Of a stretch of DNA of 64,000 nucleotides, positions 1 to 8,646 are shown in pieces. A program made the position numbers and the translations under genes. Source of the DNA: Lachnospiraceae bacterium (lineage in GTDB: Bacteria; Bacillota; Clostridia; Lachnospirales; Lachnospiraceae); assembly GCA_902363555.1 (NCBI GenBank), contig CABJAM010000008.1:227169-291168 (forward strand), in the 5' to 3' direction. The notes under the pieces were generated by a model. The model was not told the origin of the DNA and made no database searches. It saw nothing but the letters and a program-made list of their open reading frames with translations. Numbering within the stretch: the stretch's first letter is position 1; every line of letters starts with the position of its first letter.

Positions 1-13
1 TTACTCATTTGCC

Positions 14-42
14 GTAACAGTTCAAAGAGGCCGAACTGTTAC
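14..42. repeat. Family A intergenic hairpin, copy 1
   Basis: GTAACAGTTC and GAACTGTTAC form a perfect 10-bp inverted repeat around a 9-nt loop. This is the reference copy of a family found about 13 times in the window, always between genes. Which gene it serves lies outside the window. Confidence 0.75.
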
Positions 43-286
43 CATCTGCCATTAAATCTCCAGGGAGATCCAGCTTTCAGAGCAACTCCTATTGTACCTG
101 CCGAATATAAATTATTTTTATATAAACTATTAAATAACGTTAAAGTTTATTAAAACTTTCCTTCCCGCATCCTGCATACGACACAAAAGCTTGCCACTTT
201 TCTGTTTTCAGCGTTCCCGACGCGGTGTCTATTATATTATACCCAGAATTTTTTAAATGACAAGGCTTTTTATTGAAATATTAATA

Positions 287-314
287 TTGATTTTCTCTCA
301 AATCGTGCTATAAT
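287..314 (+). promoter_or_regulatory. Promoter of tRNA-Val
   Basis: A -35 like TTGATT and a perfect -10 TATAAT are separated by 16 nt. A TG one base before the -10 makes it an extended -10. The -10 ends nine bases before the tRNA. Confidence 0.6.
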
Positions 315-323
315 AAAACACAT

Positions 324-397
324 GGAAGCATAGCTCAGCCGGGATGAGCGTTCGCCTCACACGCGAGAGGTCATGGGTTCGAGCCCCATTGCTTCCA
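324..397 (+). tRNA. tRNA-Val (anticodon CAC)
   Basis: The sequence folds as a full 74-nt cloverleaf. The acceptor arms GGAAGCA and TGCTTCC pair over seven bases with discriminator A. The D stem is GCTC/GAGC, the anticodon loop is CTCACAC with anticodon CAC (reads GUG), and the T arm carries GGTTCGAGCC. CCA is not encoded; a run of seven T follows, which may help termination. It lies 200 nt from an AT-rich cassette, and tRNA 3' ends are common integration sites, but I could not find a second copy of the tRNA 3' end in the window. Confidence 0.95.
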
Positions 398-527
398 TTT
401 TTTTATTTTAATATACTAATCATTATAAGTGTAAGGGTTTCAAAAGGATTTTTAAGATTTAGTAGAGGCTTCTTTCATGGTTTGATTCAATACCAGAATA
501 ATGTAAAATAGACTAAAAAAGTAATGC

Positions 528-569
528 AATTCATTCCGCTGGGAAAATGACTTTCCAGCGGAATGAATT
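528..569. terminator. Strong hairpin beyond the receiver-methyltransferase operon
   Basis: A perfect 15-bp stem (AATTCATTCCGCTGG with its complement) closes a 12-nt loop. The T run directly following is on the plus-strand side; on the minus side a T run starts a few bases later. It probably ends the minus-strand operon at 605 and may act in both directions. Confidence 0.6.
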
Positions 570-604
570 TTTAATTGTTAAAGTACTGATTATTACCAGC
601 TACT

Positions 605-1537
605 TTATATTTGTTTACTCACAAAATCTTCCAGTTGCTTGATAAGTTGATTATATCGAGTTAAATTCTGTCTCATAGTTTGATGTAAAGTTTCATTAAT
701 AGGAATAGTATTTCCTTTAGTAAGTTCAATGATGTTGTCTGTTGACTTCCTATGACCTAACGCATTACGATAATGGGATATATTATTCTCATAATTCGTT
801 TTGAAAGGGGTAAATTCAGTTTCTACTTTCATCCCATAGTTCTCAGCCAAAATTCCAATCGCCTTATCTAACAAATATAATCGGTCTGAATGGCTAAAAA
901 AATGCACATCATTAACAGCAGCAGGAAATGTTGGGTTGGCAGTTAATACTTTTGCTTTTGTTTTTTTATTCCGATCCTCATTTCTTTTAATTGTCTTTTG
1001 AACAGCATCCTCTAAAACCATCCTCTCATCTTGATTGAATTTATTCCATACAATATTTAGTATTTCTTGAATTCTAACTTCAAAATCAGCAGATCCATCC
1101 ATAACAAATCCCCGCAGATTAACTAAGTCTTCAGAACGCTTTACAATTTTCCCTATGAGTTTTTCAACTTTTTCGGTAAATGTCGAATAATCACGTTTTG
1201 TCAAATATATACCGTCTATTGGTGGCATTAAGGTATAAATGGCATTTAACATATTCTGTTCCTCTGATGAATAGAAAAGAATATCCGTAAGAATATCATT
1301 TTCTCTGATTGCTGAAACAATGTGATCCCCTGTAGCACCTTCTGCTAACTTGAAATCCATCAATATCAAATCATAACTATTGCCTTGCAATTCTGCAATA
1401 TTAAAATTATCTCCATCCTTCCTTTCAATCTGTGGAGTTAGGTAATGCTTTCCTAATATAGAAACTATTCGCATTTGTTCCATACGATACCATGAGACTT
1501 CATCCTCAAACCATAAAATTTTAAATATATTATTCAT
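605..1537 (-). CDS. Receiver-domain protein of the methyltransferase cassette
   Basis: 310 aa. Residues 1-120 form a response-regulator receiver domain. The acidic pair E11/D12, phospho-acceptor D61 (in LILMD), S90/S91 and K114 are all in their usual places, so phosphorylation looks possible. Residues 125-310 are helical, charged and match no output domain I know; no DNA-binding helix-turn-helix is evident. The start overlaps the stop of the GHKL ATPase gene by 4 nt (ATGA), so the two are translationally coupled and probably interact. The gene is AT-rich, unlike the core genes further on. Role is inferred: signal receiver or effector of the cassette rather than a classical transcription factor. 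Confidence 0.75.
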   Translation of the reverse strand: MNNIFKILWFEDEVSWYRMEQMRIVSILGKHYLTPQIERKDGDNFNIAELQGNSYDLILMDFKLAEGATGDHIVSAIRENDILTDILFYSSEEQNMLNAIYTLMPPIDGIYLTKRDYSTFTEKVEKLIGKIVKRSEDLVNLRGFVMDGSADFEVRIQEILNIVWNKFNQDERMVLEDAVQKTIKRNEDRNKKTKAKVLTANPTFPAAVNDVHFFSHSDRLYLLDKAIGILAENYGMKVETEFTPFKTNYENNISHYRNALGHRKSTDNIIELTKGNTIPINETLHQTMRQNLTRYNQLIKQLEDFVSKQI

Positions 1538-3831
1538 TTTCTAAATCTCACCACCAATCTGAAACCGCCCTTATAAGCTTTATCAATATTGACAGTTCCT
1601 TTCATCTCATCTATAAGTTGTTTTATATGATATAATCCAATTCCGAAACCTTTCTTACTAATATTGTTAGAAACTCCCCACTCAAATAGCAAATCTGGCT
1701 CGATATTATCTTCTAAACCAACACCATCATCTGTAAATGTTATTTCAACAAACTTAGATGTTTCACTCAAAGAAATAGTAAGATTAGCAGCACCAGCTTT
1801 AATAGAATTACTTGATATATTATCAATAATAACACCTAATGCGGAAGTATCAAACTTACATTCATATGCTCTAGTATCCGGACAAAGAATGTAATTAATG
1901 CCTTTTATAGCCAATCCTTCATCTATATATTCTCTAATAAAATCATAAATACTATTTACTCCATCCTGTTTTAGAGTTTGATTTCCATGTATTGCTAAAT
2001 CAGCAAGCTTACGTGCCTTCTCATTTGCCTGATATATCTCACCAATTATTTCCAATACAATTTCTTCGTTACCTTTCCACTCTTTTGATAATTCTTCTCT
2101 AAGAAAATTTATATTTCCTTTTACAGCATCCGTCAACGTATATACGGTATGAAAACCATTAATCAAATTTGCCACATTTTGGTTTGCGGCCCCAGTTAAA
2201 AAATATACTTGCTTTTTTCTTACTGCACTTTCTTGACGAACTTTTTCTAGTTCTTTTTCTTTAGCAACATTATCTTCTTCCAACTCTATATTATCAGATA
2301 AGATGTTTTCTGCTCTCCTCTTTACTGTTTGAGCTAATTTTAGCAGACCTTCATCTTTTGTCTTTTCTGCAACTACTTCCAACTTTTTTAATGAAGCCGT
2401 AATGCTATCTTGTTCTAGTATTGAAGTTTGTTGACTTAATATGTCCGGATTATACTCAATACTCAAAATATCATTAGCTCCAATATTTGTAATAAATTGA
2501 GAAACAATCTCATCTCCAACTTCCTCAGGAAAAATTGTGTGATTAGGATTAGATTTTAGTGGCTCTCCCCAATTTATAAGATGTACAACATATTTTTCCA
2601 ACACTTTCAAAACTTTTTCCACAAAAAAATCTGCAAGTGCATCTACTGCCTGTGTTTGAATAAATCCATGTGCCCGACTTGTAGTTTCAACAAATTGATC
2701 ATTATCTCCTTTTATAGAAATACGCCCCATAATTTCTCTGGTTCCTAAGAATCTTTTCCAGCCCTGCGCTTTACGTTGATCAATTCCAAAAATATCTTGT
2801 CCTGGTTCTCCATATGGATTAATCCTAAAGCCATTTTTATAAATAAATACAGAACCATAACTCTTGGGGGTAACACCGCCCATTTGACGTGTAAAACTAA
2901 CTTTTGCACTTTGATTTAAATAAAAGACCGAAATATGTATATCTTTTAATAAATTATATTTTCTATTCTTCTCTGTAACTGTAAATATATACTGTCCTCT
3001 ATCTGATAATGTACTTGTAATTGTCTTACCATCAGTTGAAATGAGCACATCTATATTGGTAGTTTTTATATTTAATTTTTCAAAAATATCGTTGTGTATT
3101 ACACCATTTACAACATCTCTATCTGGATTGATTCCTTTTTTCATAAGAACCTTTTTATCAGTATCTATCTCTGATGGTACTACCATTTCTATTTCAAAAG
3201 GTAATTCACCTTTATCTGCATCTGGACTAATTAACTTCATTAGTGAACGTTTCAACTTGAGTAAAGCTTCACGATCCCATGATTCTCGTAAATCAGTGAC
3301 AATTAATGATGTTCCTTTAGCATTTCCGCTCGGAAGATACTGATCTTGTGTATAGTGCACCGGAATATCAATAAATTCTTTTGTATCATCAATTTCAAAC
3401 CGGTTCCAATTTACGTCTATTATATGAACAATAGATTCTTTGTCTACCTTTGTAGCAAGATGTAATTTTGCCCCTAGACGATCACAAGAAAAACGTCCAA
3501 CGCCTTTTGCTCCTGCAACTTCTCTTTTAATTTCCTCTCTATAAGATGACTTATTCCTATTTTGCACTTTCTTTTCAGAATAGGCCACAAATAACCACTT
3601 TTGAATTATATCATTATATGTCATTCCACAACCATTATCAGAAATAATAAATTGTCCGTCACCATCTTCTGAAGTGTTATATGATATCGTTACATTACTT
3701 GCACCAGCATCATATGAATTCTTCACTAATTCAAAAACAGCAATATATTTATCACTAATCAAATCCCGACCAATTAGATTTTTTAAACCAGCGCTAACAC
3801 GAAATGATAATGTACTATCTGTCTGATTCAT
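1534..3831 (-). CDS. Protein with two GHKL ATPase domains (MORC/Hsp90-like N-terminal, histidine-kinase-like C-terminal)
   Basis: 765 aa. The first GHKL domain has an N-box with E34, N38 and D41, a DNGCG box at 65-69 and a GAKGVGR lid at 107-113, as in MORC/MutL/Hsp90-type ATPases. Residues about 450-560 look coiled-coil. The C-terminal domain has an N-box around N671/N675, a DDGVG box near 701-705 and GFGIGL at 728-733, as in sensor kinases. No canonical phospho-histidine box is visible before it; FHTV in the helical region is the only nearby histidine of that kind. No membrane segment is present, so it is cytosolic. Start chosen at 3831 because GGAGGTG lies 7 nt upstream; it overlaps the methyltransferase gene by 17 nt. 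GHKL ATPases beside DNA methyltransferases are known from restriction-type systems; the exact function here is unknown. Confidence 0.8.
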   Translation of the reverse strand: MNQTDSTLSFRVSAGLKNLIGRDLISDKYIAVFELVKNSYDAGASNVTISYNTSEDGDGQFIISDNGCGMTYNDIIQKWLFVAYSEKKVQNRNKSSYREEIKREVAGAKGVGRFSCDRLGAKLHLATKVDKESIVHIIDVNWNRFEIDDTKEFIDIPVHYTQDQYLPSGNAKGTSLIVTDLRESWDREALLKLKRSLMKLISPDADKGELPFEIEMVVPSEIDTDKKVLMKKGINPDRDVVNGVIHNDIFEKLNIKTTNIDVLISTDGKTITSTLSDRGQYIFTVTEKNRKYNLLKDIHISVFYLNQSAKVSFTRQMGGVTPKSYGSVFIYKNGFRINPYGEPGQDIFGIDQRKAQGWKRFLGTREIMGRISIKGDNDQFVETTSRAHGFIQTQAVDALADFFVEKVLKVLEKYVVHLINWGEPLKSNPNHTIFPEEVGDEIVSQFITNIGANDILSIEYNPDILSQQTSILEQDSITASLKKLEVVAEKTKDEGLLKLAQTVKRRAENILSDNIELEEDNVAKEKELEKVRQESAVRKKQVYFLTGAANQNVANLINGFHTVYTLTDAVKGNINFLREELSKEWKGNEEIVLEIIGEIYQANEKARKLADLAIHGNQTLKQDGVNSIYDFIREYIDEGLAIKGINYILCPDTRAYECKFDTSALGVIIDNISSNSIKAGAANLTISLSETSKFVEITFTDDGVGLEDNIEPDLLFEWGVSNNISKKGFGIGLYHIKQLIDEMKGTVNIDKAYKGGFRLVVRFRK

Positions 3832-5026
3832 GCGCAAGCACCTCCATAAGTGCAATTCCTATTTGCTCTGCAAATAGAGGCGGAACTGCATTTCCCACCT
3901 GTGTATATCTAGGTACCTCTTTCTTTCTCCTGTCTCCTCCAGATGTGTACTTCCCCTTAAATTCATACCAATCAGGAAAACTTTGTATGCGGGCATGTTC
4001 CCGAACAGTTAAAATACGAGGTTCACAATAATGAACTAATTCGTCTGGGATTGATGTAATTGTGGGTGCTTGCGACTTTTCATCAAGAACCGTTACTCCC
4101 CGGCGATTTAAATTTTCGACTATGTTATCATCTGGCGTTATCCGTTTACCTATCGGAGCTTGTGCAAGTAAATTTTCATGTAACGTAATTGTTGCTTTCC
4201 TATGATTAACAAAACGATGACTATCTACTGCCGCATTAACATTGATCACATTTTGCCGCATTAATTTTTGATAGCCAGATATACTAGGACCATATACGCC
4301 TGCCATAAATCCTTTTGTGTCTGGTGACGGACAAGTTCCACATTTTTTTTCTAAATCACTAAGTGCATCATATACTGTTGTATAGCAGGTAATTCCTTTT
4401 CCCGTACAGAAGGATTCTCTATTATTTTTTAATGTAGAAAAGACTTCTGCAGGTGAGTGATTTCTCATCGCTACAAGTATAAATCTTTTTCTTTTTTGTG
4501 GTATACCATATTCAGACATGTCGATAATCTGATGGGCTGTTTTATATCCTAATCTTTTTAACGCTCTTTCTACATAAGTAGAATACTTTTTTGTTCCTTT
4601 TGTATTTTTAAAATTAACCGTGAAACCATGTACATTTTCAAATATAATAGCTTCTGGCATAACAAATTTAATAAACTTAATATACGACTTTACAAGTTTA
4701 TTTCGCTGATCATCTATATCGCGTTTACCTGCCATTGAAAAACCCTGACAAGGAGGTCCTCCCGCAACTAAGGTAACTTTTCCCTGTAAACGTATTAGAT
4801 TGTCTTTATGTTTCTTAATAATTTCGTTAATATCATGTTCTTTAATTTCAAGCCATTCAGGCCATAAAAAATGCGAATTTTTATCAATTAAATTGTGTTC
4901 AAATGTCGAAAAAGCATCAGCACTTTTTTCAACAGCAAATAGGCCTGTCCATCCAGCTTTTAATAACCCTGTAGATAAGCCACCACACCCAGCAAAAATA
5001 TCTATATATAAATTTTGCTTTTTCAT
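3815..5026 (-). CDS. dcm: DNA (cytosine-5-)-methyltransferase
   Basis: 403 aa. It transfers a methyl group from SAM to C5 of cytosine in DNA. Motif I is DIFAGCGG (9-16), motif IV is GGPPCQGFS with catalytic C93, motif VI is ENV (130-132), motif VIII is QKRKR (Q177, R179, R181), and motif X is near the end (QVGNAVPP). The target recognition region, about 190-330, does not reveal the site. Start taken at 5026 because TGAGGTG sits well placed upstream; a start at 5041 would swallow this site. It is the first gene of a three-gene operon with the GHKL ATPase and the receiver protein. No restriction endonuclease gene is next to it, so it is either a modification enzyme for an unusual system or a solitary enzyme. 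Confidence 0.93.
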   Translation of the reverse strand: MKKQNLYIDIFAGCGGLSTGLLKAGWTGLFAVEKSADAFSTFEHNLIDKNSHFLWPEWLEIKEHDINEIIKKHKDNLIRLQGKVTLVAGGPPCQGFSMAGKRDIDDQRNKLVKSYIKFIKFVMPEAIIFENVHGFTVNFKNTKGTKKYSTYVERALKRLGYKTAHQIIDMSEYGIPQKRKRFILVAMRNHSPAEVFSTLKNNRESFCTGKGITCYTTVYDALSDLEKKCGTCPSPDTKGFMAGVYGPSISGYQKLMRQNVINVNAAVDSHRFVNHRKATITLHENLLAQAPIGKRITPDDNIVENLNRRGVTVLDEKSQAPTITSIPDELVHYCEPRILTVREHARIQSFPDWYEFKGKYTSGGDRRKKEVPRYTQVGNAVPPLFAEQIGIALMEVLAHESDR

Positions 5027-5065
5027 ACTAAAACACCTCATTTTAGGCTATAATAATTCATATTA

Positions 5066-5094
5066 ATTATAAACTCTGCTCTTGAATAAGTCAA
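5066..5094 (-). promoter_or_regulatory. Promoter of the dcm-GHKL-receiver operon
   Basis: On the minus strand TTGACT and TATAAT are separated by exactly 17 nt, a near-consensus sigma-A promoter about 40 nt before the methyltransferase start. A TATAAT on the plus strand at 5049-5054 could serve the divergent small gene, so the two promoters would overlap. Confidence 0.75.
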
Positions 5095-5112
5095 ACAGAA
5101 AGGGGATAACTA

Positions 5113-5445
5113 ATGAAAAAAGCTCATTTTTCCCGAATTTATGATAATACAACTTGGCAAGATTTACAAAATACAGTCAAACGGCAACTCCTTAATGGAT
5201 GTACACCGATTCCCTACAATATTCTAGCAGAAATTCCTATTTCAGCGGAAGAATTTAATTATTTATGTAACTCGTTACTAAAAGCAAACAAATATGTTAA
5301 AAGGTATTCTAGCGACTCTGTTATTGATTCTCAAGGAATATGGAATTGTATTGTCCTAAAATGTATTACTGATTCAAGGAACTTAGTATTATATACTGCT
5401 GGTAATCACTATCCTTTATATGCTTCTATAATAACTTCTATATAA
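5113..5445 (+). CDS. Small protein of unknown function, divergent from dcm
   Basis: 110 aa, starting 9 nt after an AAAGGGG ribosome site. I do not recognise the family. It has no signal peptide, membrane segment or obvious catalytic motif. The middle (about 35-75) is predicted helical and basic, and the C-terminal third is beta-rich and ends TAGNHYPLYASIITSI. It shares an 86-nt intergenic region with the methyltransferase gene and has the same AT-rich composition, so it probably belongs to the same cassette. A control protein, small nuclease subunit or antitoxin-like partner are all possible; none is shown by sequence. Confidence 0.6.
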   Translation: MKKAHFSRIYDNTTWQDLQNTVKRQLLNGCTPIPYNILAEIPISAEEFNYLCNSLLKANKYVKRYSSDSVIDSQGIWNCIVLKCITDSRNLVLYTAGNHYPLYASIITSI

Positions 5446-6203
5446 TATATACACTGTTGCATCTCCAGACTTCTTGCAGCAGCAGACATTGTGGGAATAT
5501 GTATAACCTGCCGTCCTATGGATCTCTGGGAAAGGACGTTTGCCGGATGAGGAACGGCCCTGTGCTTTTTTTCATGCCCTGTGAATGCCCTTTCCTCGCT
5601 AGCATTCTCCAATGGTCTAATTTTCACCAACAGACGATAATTCTTCTTAACGTTATTCATCAGGCCATACACTCATCAACTGAGTGTGTGCGAAGTTTCC
5701 GTAGGAGGGGCCTTCAGAGGACTATTTGATCTCCGTCTTTGTATCAAAGCGGTTCAACATAGCAAGCTTTTCAGCGTGCCGATCATGTCGGTACTTTCAA
5801 TCTGATAGGCAAGACATTTTTTGTTTTCTGTTAAGTCCGTGGATGGCTCCTTTCTAAAACTGGGTACAAAAGCCATAGGAATTTTTCACCTATGGCATTA
5901 TCTCCTGTACCTGCTATAAAGTCACGGAGGCAACAGAAAAGGGATATTGCTCGTAAAACAATCTCCCTTTCACAGTTTTGTATTCAATTTTAAGTCCAAG
6001 CCTTATCTGTTACTGTTCGATAGACTTGATTTTATTAGTATTTACTACATCCTTATCAAAGCTTTTCAAAATCAGGTGGGCGCATTTTTATTTAAATTCC
6101 CGGAAAAATCCGCCTCCGGAATCGCAGTTCAGATATACTGGAACTAGACGAATACGCCTTAATAGAGCGGACATGTCTCAATCCCTCTATATAGTTATGA
6201 TTC
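5446..6203. other. 758-nt stretch without a convincing gene; probable decayed DNA
   Basis: Short open frames exist on both strands but none has good codon structure throughout. One 40-codon minus-strand frame (5754-5876, starting MAFVPSFRKEP) has a weak AGGTG site; its last part is continued in another frame, as if frameshifted. A hairpin with arms AAGGGATATTG and CAATCTCCCTT lies near 5938-5971. GAATACG and CGTATTC flank the last 70 nt. It reads as remnants of an element between the cassette and the chromosomal MATE gene. Confidence 0.4.
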
Positions 6204-7574
6204 TCACGTATTCGCCCGAGTCAGATTCCTCATCCAATTAAAGCTGTTGATCTTCACAATCGCCACAAAACATTTCAATATCTGATCCGACTGCAGGCAT
6301 GCGTACACCACCCAGGCCGGAGCATGAAATACATACAATGCGATCAGTGCCGACGGCAGGACTACGAGAAACACGAATATGGTATCCATCTTAAATACAA
6401 AGCCCACATCGCCCCCGGCCTTCACCAGTCCGGCCAGACAGGTGCCCTGATATCCCCGCCCCACGGAAACGATCGCCGTGACGATGATAAACTGCTTGGC
6501 CACAGCCACCGTCTGGTCAGTAATTTCATAAAATCCCACAAACGTATTCTTTAATAGAAGAATGACAGCGCCGGTAAATACAGCCACAATGGCAAAAAGG
6601 ACCTGCGCCGTGACCGCGTAAGATTTCATTTTCTCATACTCTCCCGCGCCAACGGTTTTACCTGTAAGTATTCCCAACGCCGCCGAAAATCCAAGAACCA
6701 CCATAAACAGCAGGTTATTGAGCATTCCCGATATACTAACGGCCGAGGTGGCTTCAACCCCCATCCTTCCGATGATCGCAGCCTGGGAAAGCATATTGAT
6801 GGCCCAAACGACCTGGCCCAGCAGTACCGGAGTTCCGTATTTAAACAGGTCGCGGGCAAGCGCTACGTCCAGAGCCCGGAAAAAATCCTTCACCTTAAGC
6901 TTCAGTTTCTGATCGATGAGCAGGACGTAGCAAAGCGCAAAGCCGGTTTCCAGTATTCTTGAGCACAGGGTCGCAATCGCCGCGCCGCGTATGCCAAGGG
7001 CAGGGAAACCCAGCTTTCCGAAAATAAGTATATAGTTTAGTGTAATATTTGTCACCAGTGCAATGAGCGAAACATAAAGGCCCACCTTGGATTGCTCCAC
7101 TGACCGCATGGCTGATATCATCATCTGTGTAATTCCAAAAAATATGTAGGACCAGCAGACGATCTGGACATATTTGGCCCCCTCAATGATCACGTGGGGA
7201 TCATTGGTAAATATAGAAATCATCTGCTCTGGAATCACCGCTACGATCACAGAGAAAAGCGTACAGACACCCACACAAAAACGAAAGGCAGTGTTTACCA
7301 GCTTGCGGATGCTTTCCGTATCCTTTTTCCCCCAATACTGGGCCGCCAGTATAAGCATTCCGCTCTCAACGCCAGTTACAAAAAACTGCAAAAAGGTCTG
7401 AAGTTGATTTCCCATATAAACGCCGCTGATCACATACTCTCCCAGCCTTCCCACCATCAGATTGTCCGCAAAATTTACAGCAAAGGTGACGAAGTTCTGC
7501 AGAGCGATAGGAATCGCCAGGGTCACGAGCATCCTGTAAAAATAGCGGTCCCTCACAAACAAGTGTCTTTTCAT
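6204..7574 (-). CDS. MATE family multidrug/sodium antiporter
   Basis: 456 aa with about 12 hydrophobic segments. It has the two-fold repeat of MATE proteins: TLAIPIALQNF and the NLMVGRLGEYVISGV stretch in the first half, and a matching GTPVLLGQVVWAINML stretch near residue 245. MATE proteins export cationic drugs or metabolites in exchange for Na+ or H+ across the cell membrane. The substrate cannot be read. The start at 7574 follows GGGGGAATT; an upstream TTG start would overlap the ribosome site. A family A hairpin lies 29 nt before the start codon. Confidence 0.92.
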   Translation of the reverse strand: MKRHLFVRDRYFYRMLVTLAIPIALQNFVTFAVNFADNLMVGRLGEYVISGVYMGNQLQTFLQFFVTGVESGMLILAAQYWGKKDTESIRKLVNTAFRFCVGVCTLFSVIVAVIPEQMISIFTNDPHVIIEGAKYVQIVCWSYIFFGITQMMISAMRSVEQSKVGLYVSLIALVTNITLNYILIFGKLGFPALGIRGAAIATLCSRILETGFALCYVLLIDQKLKLKVKDFFRALDVALARDLFKYGTPVLLGQVVWAINMLSQAAIIGRMGVEATSAVSISGMLNNLLFMVVLGFSAALGILTGKTVGAGEYEKMKSYAVTAQVLFAIVAVFTGAVILLLKNTFVGFYEITDQTVAVAKQFIIVTAIVSVGRGYQGTCLAGLVKAGGDVGFVFKMDTIFVFLVVLPSALIALYVFHAPAWVVYACLQSDQILKCFVAIVKINSFNWMRNLTRANT

Positions 7575-7603
7575 TGTTAATTCCCCCAAACAAATAGTTA
7601 TAT

Positions 7604-7632
7604 GTAACCGTTCGGCCCCTTTGAACGGTTAC
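7604..7632. repeat. Family A hairpin, copy 2 (before MATE)
   Basis: GTAACCGTTC pairs with GAACGGTTAC over 10 bp. Compared with copy 1, an A-T pair has become C-G, a compensatory change that keeps the stem. It lies 29 nt upstream of the MATE start. Confidence 0.75.
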
Positions 7633-7821
7633 TGTTACTAATAAGTTTAGCATGTTTTTTGAAATTATTGAATAGCGCTAATGTGAAATATACGCAACTT
7701 TCAAAAATAGAAAGAATCGGCAGCCGTGCCCCCGTCTCCGCTATAAAAATACCGGCAAACGCAGCGTTTACCGGCATGGATATCGTATATCTTTATATAT
7801 GCTTCACAGCATTGAGCCCAG

Positions 7822-8646
7822 CTATGCGCGGACTCTCCCCGCAAGCTTATTTCCCACCGTCACCACTAAAAGAACGGCAATATTCACCAGCACGATGCTG
7901 GCCCCCGTAGGCAGATTGATTTTAAATGATAATATGATTCCCAGAAGAAAACATATCATGGACAGGGCCACGGACACGCCCACCACGGCTTTAAAACTTT
8001 TCACCAGCTTTCCAGCCGTCACCGCCGGAAATATGATCAGGCTGGAGATCAGCAAACTTCCCATCATACGCATACCAAGCACCACGGTCAGCGCCGTCAG
8101 CAGAGCGATTACAAACTGGTAAAAGCCCACCCGGATACCGCTGGCTCTGGCAAAGGTTTCATCACAGGTAACGAGAAACAACCGGTTATAGCACAAAACG
8201 AACAGTGCGATAATGACCACAGAAAGAATCAGCGACAATGTGACATCCAGACTGCTCATGGCCAATATGCTGCCGAACATATAATCATTGATATCCACAT
8301 TAAAACCGCCGGACACCGCCGTAATGACCACACCTGCGGCCAGTGAACCTGTAGCCACCATGCCGATGGCAATATCGCCGCTGCTTTTTACCTTCTGACT
8401 GTAAAACATAATGGCGCAGGCTGCCACAATAACAATGGGAATGGACACCGGCAATATAGGCAGCCCTAAAGCCACCGCCAAAGCTGTGGAGGCAAAACCC
8501 ACATCTCCAAGTCCGTGGCCGATGAGGGAATAACGCTTTTGTACAAGGATAACGCCCAATAAAGCAGCGCACAGTGAAATGAGCAGCCCGACCACCACAG
8601 CCCGCTGTACAAAGGTATAGGAAAACATATCCAAAAGCTCAGCCAC
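7822..8646 (-). CDS. znuB: Zinc/manganese ABC transporter permease
   Basis: 274 aa, all hydrophobic segments of the ZnuB/MntB (ABC-3) family. It carries the family's long first loop with GHGLGDVGF and the GMRMMGSLLISSLIIFPA stretch in the second half. It forms the membrane channel with ZnuC and ZnuA. The GTG start at 8646 is preferred: GGAGG stands 8 nt upstream, and the start overlaps the znuC stop by a few bases. The in-frame ATG further upstream would run deep into znuC. Confidence 0.88.
   Translation of the reverse strand: MAELLDMFSYTFVQRAVVVGLLISLCAALLGVILVQKRYSLIGHGLGDVGFASTALAVALGLPILPVSIPIVIVAACAIMFYSQKVKSSGDIAIGMVATGSLAAGVVITAVSGGFNVDINDYMFGSILAMSSLDVTLSLILSVVIIALFVLCYNRLFLVTCDETFARASGIRVGFYQFVIALLTALTVVLGMRMMGSLLISSLIIFPAVTAGKLVKSFKAVVGVSVALSMICFLLGIILSFKINLPTGASIVLVNIAVLLVVTVGNKLAGRVRA

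Larger units (their letters stand above)
1..323. other. Gene-free stretch upstream of tRNA-Val
   Basis: No convincing coding region is visible. The stretch holds one family A hairpin near its left edge, then AT-rich sequence, and a promoter directly before the tRNA. A gene lying to the left of the window may own the hairpin. Confidence 0.6.

Noticed and set aside
5409..5672. Minus-strand open frame of 87 codons
   Set aside because: Starts with GTG without a ribosome site, overlaps the end of the small gene, and its sequence is not gene-like. Treated as part of the decayed stretch.
324..6203. Integration of the cassette at tRNA-Val with a second att copy
   Set aside because: I searched for a repeat of the tRNA 3' end to the right of the cassette and did not find one; no integrase gene is present.
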